From: Chryseolinea serpens
GTDB lineage: Bacteria > Bacteroidota > Bacteroidia > Cytophagales > Cyclobacteriaceae
Length of the DNA stretch: 64,000 nucleotides
Reading direction: 5' to 3'
Assembly: GCF_900129725.1 (NCBI RefSeq)
Contig: NZ_FQWQ01000001.1
Location: 2,666,001 to 2,730,000, forward strand
Shown: positions 52,555-59,691 of the stretch, in pieces
Layout of the letters: every line of letters starts with the position of its first letter
How positions within the stretch are numbered: the stretch's first letter is position 1
Position numbers and translations under genes: made by a program
The notes under the pieces: generated by a model
What the model saw: the letters and a program-made list of their open reading frames with translations, nothing else
What the model was told of the DNA's origin: nothing
Database searches by the model: none

Positions 52555-53658
52555 ATGTTAAAAAAAGTACTCTTCGTCGCTATCGCATGGACAGCCTTCG
52601 CTTGCCAACAGAAAAAAAGCGATGCCTTGTCAACATTTTCCATTCAAGGCAACGTGAAAGGGTTTGCTGACAGCACGTGGTTTTTCCTGGAGTATAATGA
52701 TCACGTACTGGATTCAGCACAGGTAATGAAAGATCAGTTTCAACTCACAGGTCCGTTCCCCGACTCTCTGCCGGCGGCACAAATGATCCTGCATACCAAG
52801 AACTACACCGATTATAAATTCTTCTGGGTAGAGCCCACGGCGCTCACGCTCACGGGAGAAAAGGGAAAATTCAGGAGCACACTGATATCAGGATCCGCTA
52901 CACAACGCATGAGTGATCAGTATGATGAATTCCTCGCGCCCGGCCAGGAGAAAGTAGACAGCTTGAGAAGACTTATTTACTCCCCCGCATCACCAGCCCA
53001 GGCCGACACAACGATGTTGATGGCTCAGCTGCGGGCCGCCGAAAGCGCTTTGCAAGATCGCTCGATAACGTTCCTGCACGATCACCCCGAATCCATCATC
53101 AGCGCAAACATCCTCAGCATCATGGGCTCGACGTATGGTAGGAAGACAACCCAGGAACTGTACGATCATTTTACCGACGCCAACAAACAGACCTCCTTCG
53201 GCAAAGACATTCACCAGTATCTCGCACTGAGTCGCAACCTGAAGATCGGCGATCACTATGCCGACTTCGAACAGCCGACACCCGACGGCAAGCGACTCAA
53301 ACTATCGGCCGTGCCCGGCAAACTCGTCCTGCTCGAATTCTGGGCCGCCTGGTGCGGACCTTGCCGCCAGGAGAATCCAACACTGGTGAAGACGTATGCC
53401 GAGTTCCGCAAAAGAGGATTCGAGATCTTGGGTGTTTCACTGGACAACAAGCGCGCCCACTGGCTGGCCGCCATTAAAAATGACAGCTTGCCGTGGCCCC
53501 AGGTGAGCGACCTGAGGGGACCCCACAACGAAGCCGCCATGATCTATGACGTCAATGGCATCCCTATGAACTTTCTGATCGACGACAAAGGCATTATCGT
53601 GGCCAAATCGCTTCGCGGCGAAGATTTGAGAAAGCGATTGGCGGAAATGTTGAAGTAG
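52555..53658 (+). CDS. TlpA-like thiol-disulfide lipoprotein with DUF4369-type N-terminus
   Basis: 367 residues. Lipoprotein signal ends AFAC (Cys17). The N-terminal part (about 26-215; STFSIQGNVKGFADSTWFFL) fits the DUF4369 module of Bacteroidota; residues about 228-365 are a thioredoxin-fold TlpA/ResA domain with the active site WCGPC (Cys267, Cys270) and cis-Pro region GIPMNFLID. It reduces disulfides at the outer face of the cell envelope, for example in cytochrome c or folding pathways. Stands alone between a small divergent ORF and pyrR, with a short stem plus seven T after the stop. Confidence 0.87.
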   Translation: MLKKVLFVAIAWTAFACQQKKSDALSTFSIQGNVKGFADSTWFFLEYNDHVLDSAQVMKDQFQLTGPFPDSLPAAQMILHTKNYTDYKFFWVEPTALTLTGEKGKFRSTLISGSATQRMSDQYDEFLAPGQEKVDSLRRLIYSPASPAQADTTMLMAQLRAAESALQDRSITFLHDHPESIISANILSIMGSTYGRKTTQELYDHFTDANKQTSFGKDIHQYLALSRNLKIGDHYADFEQPTPDGKRLKLSAVPGKLVLLEFWAAWCGPCRQENPTLVKTYAEFRKRGFEILGVSLDNKRAHWLAAIKNDSLPWPQVSDLRGPHNEAAMIYDVNGIPMNFLIDDKGIIVAKSLRGEDLRKRLAEMLK

Positions 53659-53676
53659 GGCGGTAACCCTTTTTTT
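53657..53676 (+). terminator. Short terminator after the TlpA-like gene
   Basis: AGGG (53657-53660) and CCCT (53667-53670) with a seven-T run. Only a 4-bp stem, overlapping the stop codon. Confidence 0.4.
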
Positions 53677-53716
53677 ATTACCTGCAGCGCCCGGGGATTT
53701 ATCTTTCGGTAATTAT

Positions 53717-53724
53717 TATATTTG
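53717..53724 (+). promoter_or_regulatory. -7 element of pyrR
   Basis: TATATTTG, a perfect TAnnTTTG, 10 bases before ATG 53735. A leader of only a few bases leaves no room for a PyrR-type attenuator upstream. Confidence 0.65.
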
Positions 53725-53734
53725 CCTGGCCATT

Positions 53735-54277
53735 ATGCAGAAAAAACTCATCCTCGACACCGATCTCCTGGACATTACCATAAGGCGTCTTTGCCAGCAA
53801 TTAATTGAAAATCACAACGATTTCGCTGACACCGTCATCATCGGGATGCAACCGAGAGGCATTTTTCTGGCCGAAATCATCCACAAAAAGTTAGAGCAGG
53901 ACACGGGCAAGACCATTTTGCTGGGCTACCTCGATGCCACGTTCTACCGCGACGATTTCAGACGTCGCGAGACTCCCGTCAAAGCCAATGAGACCCGCGT
54001 TCCCTTTATCATCGAAGGCAAAAAAGTGGTGCTGGTCGACGACGTGCTATTCACCGGCCGTTCCATCCGCGCGGCCATGGATGCCATGATCGCCTTTGGC
54101 CGGCCGGCCACCGTGGAACTGCTGGTGCTGATCGATCGCAAATACAACCGCGAACTGCCCATTGCTGCCGACTATATCGGCAAAGTGGTGAACACCCTAA
54201 CCTCCCAGCGCGTGCTGGTGGAGCTGGAAGCCCAAGGTCACAAACAAAATAAAATCTGGTTGATCAACAAGGATTAA
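53735..54277 (+). CDS. pyrR: PyrR bifunctional regulator / uracil phosphoribosyltransferase
   Basis: 180 residues. Type I phosphoribosyltransferase: VVLVDDVLFTGRSIRAAMDA is the PRPP loop; GMQPRGIFLAEIIHKKL and LGYLDATFYRDDFRRRE match PyrR. In Firmicutes PyrR binds pyr mRNA leaders when UMP is high. Here the leader is too short for that attenuator, so the enzyme role, or a different regulation, is more likely in this organism (inference). Precedes pyrB by 5 bases. Confidence 0.93.
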   Translation: MQKKLILDTDLLDITIRRLCQQLIENHNDFADTVIIGMQPRGIFLAEIIHKKLEQDTGKTILLGYLDATFYRDDFRRRETPVKANETRVPFIIEGKKVVLVDDVLFTGRSIRAAMDAMIAFGRPATVELLVLIDRKYNRELPIAADYIGKVVNTLTSQRVLVELEAQGHKQNKIWLINKD

Positions 54278-54282
54278 GGTCT

Positions 54283-55206
54283 ATGTCTAAACTCAGTCAA
54301 AAACACCTGCTTGGTATCAAAGACATCACCCCGGAAGACATCGAGCTTATTTTTGAGACCGCCGACAATTTCAAAGAGGTCATCAACCGCCCCATCAAGA
54401 AAGTGCCCTCTTTGCGGGATGTGACCATCGCCAACGTATTTTTTGAGAACTCCACACGCACCCGCCTTTCGTTCGAACTCGCCCAAAAACGCCTGTCGGC
54501 CGACGTCATCAATTTTTCGGCTTCCAACAGCTCCGTAAAAAAGGGTGAAACGCTGCTCGACACCGTCAACAATATCCTGGCGATGAAGGTGGACATGATC
54601 GTGATGCGCCACGCCAGTCCCGGGGCCCCGCACTACCTGGCCAAACACATCTCGGCCAACATCGTGAACGCCGGCGACGGTACCCACGAACACCCCACCC
54701 AAGCCCTGCTCGATGCCTTTTCCATCCGTGAAAAGCTGGGCGACCTGGCGGGTAAAAAGATCGCCATCATCGGCGACATCCTGCATTCGCGGGTGGCGCT
54801 TTCCAATATCTTCGCCCTGAAAAAACTGGGCGCCAAGGTGATGGTGTGCGGGCCTCCGACGTTGTTGCCCAAGTTCATTGCCCAACTGGGCGTGGAGGTG
54901 GAGCTGGATGTCAAAAAGGCCCTGCAGTGGTGCGATGTGGCCAACGTGCTGCGCATTCAGCTGGAGCGCCAGCAGATCAAATACTTCCCTTCCCTGCGGG
55001 AATATTCTCTGTATTATGGCATTAACAAGCGGATGTTGGACGGCCTCAAAAAGCAGATCATCATCATGCACCCCGGTCCCATCAACCGCGGAGTCGAACT
55101 GACCAGCGATGCGGCCGATTCGCCGCATTCCATCATCCTGGACCAGGTCGAAAATGGGGTTGCCGTGCGCATGGCCGTGCTCTACCTGCTGGCCGGAGCC
55201 AAGTAA
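54283..55206 (+). CDS. pyrB: Aspartate carbamoyltransferase catalytic subunit
   Basis: 307 residues. Condenses aspartate and carbamoyl phosphate in pyrimidine synthesis. FFENSTRTRLSFELAQKRL holds the carbamoyl phosphate STRTR motif, and HPTQALLDAFSIRE and MHPGPINRGVE complete the active site. Typical size. No pyrI follows, so it is the unregulated-trimer form, as in many Gram-positives and Bacteroidota. Coupled to pyrR. Confidence 0.95.
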   Translation: MSKLSQKHLLGIKDITPEDIELIFETADNFKEVINRPIKKVPSLRDVTIANVFFENSTRTRLSFELAQKRLSADVINFSASNSSVKKGETLLDTVNNILAMKVDMIVMRHASPGAPHYLAKHISANIVNAGDGTHEHPTQALLDAFSIREKLGDLAGKKIAIIGDILHSRVALSNIFALKKLGAKVMVCGPPTLLPKFIAQLGVEVELDVKKALQWCDVANVLRIQLERQQIKYFPSLREYSLYYGINKRMLDGLKKQIIIMHPGPINRGVELTSDAADSPHSIILDQVENGVAVRMAVLYLLAGAK

Positions 55207-55291
55207 CAAAGTCCCCGAAAAAAGCCTTGAAAACGGGTTTTCCGTCGATGTACTCCCATTCCTTTTCCTGAAATCGCTCTATAATTTTCCG

Positions 55292-55299
55292 TAATTTTG
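55292..55299 (+). promoter_or_regulatory. -7 element of the cystathionine beta-synthase gene
   Basis: TAATTTTG, perfect TAnnTTTG, 21 bases before ATG 55321. The in-frame TTG at 55297 lies inside it, so the 8-codon extension is rejected. Confidence 0.6.
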
Positions 55300-55320
55300 T
55301 CCCCTACAAAAAAAGGGAGC

Positions 55321-56691
55321 ATGATCTACAATTCCATTATTGAAACCATCGGGAACACCCCCATGGTGAAGCTGAACAAAATGACGAAAGGCATTGCCGG
55401 GACCATCCTGGCCAAAGTGGAATACTTCAATCCCGGGAACTCCACCAAGGATCGCATGGCGCTCAAAATGGTAGAAGACGCCGAGAAAGCAGGCCTCCTC
55501 AAACCCGGCGGAACGATCATTGAAGGTACGTCCGGCAACACCGGCATGGGACTGGCGCTGGCGGCGGCCGCCAAAGGCTATCGCTGCATCTTTACGATGG
55601 CCGATAAACAGTCGCAGGAAAAGATCAACATCCTGAAATCGGTTGGCGCAGAAGTGATCGTGTGCCCCACCAACGTGGCCCCTGACGATCCGCGCTCCTA
55701 CTATTCTATCGCGCGCAAACTCAACAAGGAAATCGCCAACTCTTTTTATCCCAATCAATACGACAACCTGAGCAACACGGCCGCTCACTACGAAACCACA
55801 GGGCCGGAGATCTGGAAGCAAACCGAAGGCAAGATCACACACTATGTGGCGACGGTAGGAACCGGTGGCTCCATGTGTGGCACTGCCAAGTATCTGAAAG
55901 AACAAAATCCCAAGCTGGTCACGGTGGGCATCGACACCTACGGTTCGGTATTCAAAAAATATAAAGAGACGGGCATCTTCGATGAGAATGAGATCTATCC
56001 GTATCTCACCGAGGGCTTTGGCGAAGACATTCTGCCCAAGAACGTCAACTTCGACGTGATCGATCATTTCATTAAGGTGACAGACAAGGATGGCGCCATT
56101 GGTGCACGCCGGCTGTCGCGTGAAGAAGGATTGTTTGTGGGATGGTCCAGCGGTTCGGCCATTCACGGCGCACTGGAATATGCGCGCGAGCATTTGAAGA
56201 AGGACGATATGATGGTGATCCTCCTTCCGGATCACGGCACACGCTACCTGGCCAAGGTCTATAACGACCAATGGATGAAGGACCACGGTTTCCTGGAAAC
56301 CCGTTCGTTCGGCTCGGCCCGCGAGATCATTGCCAGTCGCAATGGCAAGAACAGTCTGTACACCGTCAGCAAGAACTCAAAAGTCGGCGATGCCATCCTG
56401 GTGATGAACCGTGAAGGCATCGACCAGATCCCGGTAACGGAGAATGAAAACTTCGTGGGCAGCGTGAGCTCCAGCAGTTTGCTGGAGAAGATCATCCAGG
56501 ACCCGCAGCTGCAAACCAAGCAAGTAGGCGACATCATGGACAAGCCCATGCAGTTCGTGGCGCCCGACAGCACCCTGGATGTACTTTCATCGCTTTTGAA
56601 TAAAGACAACAAAGCCGTTTTGGTGAGAGATGCACAAGAGAAGGTGCACATCATTACCCAACACGATGTCTTGAAGGCCATGACGAGTTAA
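55321..56691 (+). CDS. Cystathionine beta-synthase (PLP enzyme with CBS domains)
   Basis: 456 residues from ATG 55321. Fold type II PLP enzyme, condensing serine with homocysteine (or O-acetylserine with sulfide). PLP lysine in FNPGNSTKDRMALKM (Lys about 42), the GTSGNTGMGLALAAAAKGY loop, and GTGGSMCGTAKYL phosphate-binding loop are present. Two CBS domains (about 345-450; VGDAILVMNREGIDQIPV and VGDIMDKPMQFVAPDSTLD) form a Bateman module. The overall layout matches bacterial and eukaryotic CBS without haem domain. Regulation by SAM-like ligands is possible. Confidence 0.92.
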   Translation: MIYNSIIETIGNTPMVKLNKMTKGIAGTILAKVEYFNPGNSTKDRMALKMVEDAEKAGLLKPGGTIIEGTSGNTGMGLALAAAAKGYRCIFTMADKQSQEKINILKSVGAEVIVCPTNVAPDDPRSYYSIARKLNKEIANSFYPNQYDNLSNTAAHYETTGPEIWKQTEGKITHYVATVGTGGSMCGTAKYLKEQNPKLVTVGIDTYGSVFKKYKETGIFDENEIYPYLTEGFGEDILPKNVNFDVIDHFIKVTDKDGAIGARRLSREEGLFVGWSSGSAIHGALEYAREHLKKDDMMVILLPDHGTRYLAKVYNDQWMKDHGFLETRSFGSAREIIASRNGKNSLYTVSKNSKVGDAILVMNREGIDQIPVTENENFVGSVSSSSLLEKIIQDPQLQTKQVGDIMDKPMQFVAPDSTLDVLSSLLNKDNKAVLVRDAQEKVHIITQHDVLKAMTS

Positions 56692-56752
56692 TCATTCTGC
56701 CAGAGGTTACTGCCTCTCCCTTTCGGCGTATCAAGAATCAATCTTCGCGGAT

Positions 56753-58279
56753 TTGAAGTTTCCTTCCATCATACTCATTCTCCTGATATCCGTCAGCCCC
56801 TCGCTGGCGCAATTCACGTTGCCCGACAGTATCCAGCAGAAGTTCATGGGCATGGCGCTCGACAGCAACTATGTGATCAAATTGAACGCGCTGGCTTCTT
56901 CGTATCTGAAGACCAATCCAGCCGCCTCGCGGCACGTCAGCTCTTATGTGATCAACCTTTCGACGCAAATCAAATATACCCGAGGCTATGCGCGGGCGCT
57001 CACGCTGATGGGAAACTCTTATTGGCATGAAGGCATCTACGAGTTCGCTCAAAACTATTACTTGCTGGCGGCCCGTCAATACCTGGGCATTCACGACAGC
57101 TTTGGCCTGTCGGGGGTGTACAACAACATCGGCGAGGTGAACAAGCGGCTGGGTGAAAATGAACGCGCACTGGAATACCTGCAGCGTTCCCTGGATCTGA
57201 AACGCGGCGACTCCACCCGTGCGCTGACACTCTACAACATCGGCGAGCTTTATGTTACCATGCACCAATACGGGAAGGCAGAAGACTACCTGAACCATGC
57301 CCTCACCTTGGCGCAAGTGAGCAAAGACGAGCGCGTCATCGCCTACTGTCACTGGTGTTTTGCCCGCATCAACGTGGATCGAAAAGATTTCACCAAGGCC
57401 TTCCAGGAATTTCAGTTGGCTCAGGATGCCTGGATCTCGCTGGGGGAAACGCGGTCACTCGTTCAAACCTACCAGGATATGGCCCGCGCGCGGCGCCTGC
57501 AAGGCAACCTCAACGATGCGCTCCTGTATCTCAACAAGGCCTCCGACCTATCGAAAACACTCCAGGTACCCGACCTGCGCATCACCGCCTTCCTGGAATA
57601 TTTCCGCATCGACAGCACCCTGGGACATTACGACCGGGCCCTCTATTTTCTGACGCGTCACAATGCGTTGAAGGATAGTGTGTATTCGTTGCTGAAGTCA
57701 GAGCAGGTGGAAAGGGTGCAGGCCATCTATGAAACCGAAATGCGAGAGCGCGAGAACCGGGAGCTGCGCATCGAAAAAGAATTGAAGGATGCGCAATTGG
57801 TGGAACGGGAGAACCTGATCGCTGCGGTGTCCATTCTACTGGTTATTACGGCCGTATTCGCGATCATCTTGTTTCGTCAACGCCGGAAGATCCTTGTGGC
57901 CAACGCCGGTCTGAAAGAGAAAAACGAGGAGATCCATTCCCAGAAAAATTCCATTGAACTCCAGGCCGCCTCGTTGCTGAAACTGAACGAGACCTTGCAA
58001 GATCTGAACCGTTCGCTGGAGACCCGTATCGACGAACGCTCACGCCAGTTGGTGGTTCAAAACCAAAAGCTTGCAGAATATACGTTTGTGAATGCACACA
58101 AATTACGGGCGCCGGTAGCCAGCATGCTGGGGCTGATCAGCCTGATCCAACAGGCCGATCCTCATGAGCACGAAATCATTTTGAACCATCTGAAAACCTG
58201 CGGGGATCAACTGGACCGCATCATCCGCGAGATCAGCCAGAACCTGGAGACCTCTATCCACCCCGAGAAAAAGGACTGA
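56753..58279 (+). CDS. TPR membrane protein ending in a lone DHp (HisKA-like) domain
   Basis: 508 residues from TTG 56753. Signal peptide (ending PSLAQ), periplasmic TPRs (about 80-310), membrane helix 355-373, then a coiled coil and a DHp region with EYTFVNAHKLRAPVASMLGL (His449), closing 59 residues later. No HATPase motif (N, G1, G2) follows, and the next gene begins at the stop codon on the other strand, so no ATPase remnant is present. This 'HKLRAP' DHp form is a known Bacteroidota variant. It may accept phosphate from another kinase or act as a structural dimeriser (inference). Confidence 0.8.
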   Translation: MKFPSIILILLISVSPSLAQFTLPDSIQQKFMGMALDSNYVIKLNALASSYLKTNPAASRHVSSYVINLSTQIKYTRGYARALTLMGNSYWHEGIYEFAQNYYLLAARQYLGIHDSFGLSGVYNNIGEVNKRLGENERALEYLQRSLDLKRGDSTRALTLYNIGELYVTMHQYGKAEDYLNHALTLAQVSKDERVIAYCHWCFARINVDRKDFTKAFQEFQLAQDAWISLGETRSLVQTYQDMARARRLQGNLNDALLYLNKASDLSKTLQVPDLRITAFLEYFRIDSTLGHYDRALYFLTRHNALKDSVYSLLKSEQVERVQAIYETEMRERENRELRIEKELKDAQLVERENLIAAVSILLVITAVFAIILFRQRRKILVANAGLKEKNEEIHSQKNSIELQAASLLKLNETLQDLNRSLETRIDERSRQLVVQNQKLAEYTFVNAHKLRAPVASMLGLISLIQQADPHEHEIILNHLKTCGDQLDRIIREISQNLETSIHPEKKD

Positions 58280-59602
58280 TCAGTTCTCTAGTATTTCTAC
58301 TTCCACGCGCACGTTCTCTTGCGCCCGCGTACTGTTCTTATCCTGCAGCGGCCGCTTGCCGCCCCATGCCTTGATCTCTATGCGTTTGGGGTCGATGCCG
58401 TTGTTGATCAGGAAGTCGCGAATGATCTCCGCGCGCGCTTCCGACAATTGTTTGGCCGAGCCAAAGCCTTCTTTGGTGTCGGTGAGTGAGAAGTAGTTCT
58501 TGCTGTCTTTGGCCATGGAAATGATCTTGCCGGCCGCGCTACCGTTGGTGTGGCCGTGAAGCTTTATTTTATACTTCGGATTTTCATTCAACATATCCAG
58601 CAAACTGGTCACCTCATAGCGCGACTCGGGCCGCATGATGGCCGCATCCTTAAAGAAGAAGACGTTATACATGACGGCTACATCCCCTCGCTGCAGACGC
58701 ACGAGGTCGAAAGGGACCACGATATCGCCCTGGTCGTCGGCAGCGATGCCCTCGCCTTCGGGGGCGTTATAGTTGATGTCGTGTTGCACTTTGCGGTAGC
58801 CGAACACTTCGGAGACCAATGAGATCTGGCCCGACTTGTTGGCGGGTGTCGAGACCTTTACCGGCGCGTTTCCTTTATAGGTACCCATTTTTCGGGCGCG
58901 CTCCGTGTCGATGGCATCTACTTCCCCTTCTACCTGGGTTTGATCCATCGCGCGAATGAGTTTGAAAAAGAAGCGTTTTCCCTCCACGCCATTATCCGGC
59001 TCCGTCTTCACCGTGGCGGGGGCAGGTGCGGCGGTTGAAGGGGTTGTTGCTGTTTCATTTGCAGCGGCAACGGCGGCTGTCCCGGAAGGCGACAGCGAAC
59101 GGCTCTGTTCTGGTGTTGTTTCGGTTGGGCTAGCGGCTGACGATGTTGATTTGGATCCCGTTGACGACGCGGGATCACGGCGCTTCACATCGGCCATGCT
59201 CTGCCGGGTCTCGGGATTGATGTCGGTGCCACTGGCATCGGCTATGGCTCCGTCGCTTTGCTTGCCGAGCGGGCCGTGATAGACCCAGGTGTCTGTGAAT
59301 TCGGACTCCTGTCGCAGGCGTAGCGCTTCGCGGATGGCCAGGGAGTGGTCGTCCGTGCTCAGCACATAGACATAGTACAGGCGTCGGTTTGCGTTCATTT
59401 CGAACCGGGCGTTCACTTTCAGCTCCGAGTGGGCCCGGGCCGTGAATCGCAGGGCGTTCCGGTGCACCGAGAAGGCGCCGATAACGACATAATTCGGAGT
59501 CTCCTCCATTGGCGCTTGCTCCATGCGCGCCGCTACGGTAGGTTGATCAAAAAGAATAATGGCTAAAATCCCTACCAGTGCAAAAAATCTGTAGGTCTTC
59601 AT
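58280..59602 (-). CDS. OmpA-family outer-membrane protein with SPOR-like N-terminal region
   Basis: 440 residues from ATG 59602; 22 extra upstream codons are rejected because MKTYRFFALVGILAIILF is a good signal start. Residues about 35-115 (NYVVIGAFSVHRNALRFTAR, YYVYVLST) resemble a SPOR-type fold seen in similar proteins; a Ser/Thr/Ala/Pro-rich linker (about 120-205) follows; the last 120 residues are an OmpA peptidoglycan-binding domain (IKLHGHTNGSAAGK, SEARAEIIRDFLINNGID, RAQENVRVEVEIL). Anchors outer membrane to peptidoglycan. Its stop codon touches the stop of the convergent TPR gene. Confidence 0.87.
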   Translation of the reverse strand: MKTYRFFALVGILAIILFDQPTVAARMEQAPMEETPNYVVIGAFSVHRNALRFTARAHSELKVNARFEMNANRRLYYVYVLSTDDHSLAIREALRLRQESEFTDTWVYHGPLGKQSDGAIADASGTDINPETRQSMADVKRRDPASSTGSKSTSSAASPTETTPEQSRSLSPSGTAAVAAANETATTPSTAAPAPATVKTEPDNGVEGKRFFFKLIRAMDQTQVEGEVDAIDTERARKMGTYKGNAPVKVSTPANKSGQISLVSEVFGYRKVQHDINYNAPEGEGIAADDQGDIVVPFDLVRLQRGDVAVMYNVFFFKDAAIMRPESRYEVTSLLDMLNENPKYKIKLHGHTNGSAAGKIISMAKDSKNYFSLTDTKEGFGSAKQLSEARAEIIRDFLINNGIDPKRIEIKAWGGKRPLQDKNSTRAQENVRVEVEILEN

Positions 59603-59691
59603 AACACTGGGTTTATTGTGCAAGCACAAAAAGTTCCACGAATATAGCAAAGAATCAACAAAATACAATTAAGATTCTACCTGTCAGGGGC

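Noticed and set aside
54274-55209. 311-codon minus-strand open frame opposite pyrB
   Set aside because: Almost exactly mirrors pyrB, which has all carbamoyltransferase motifs.
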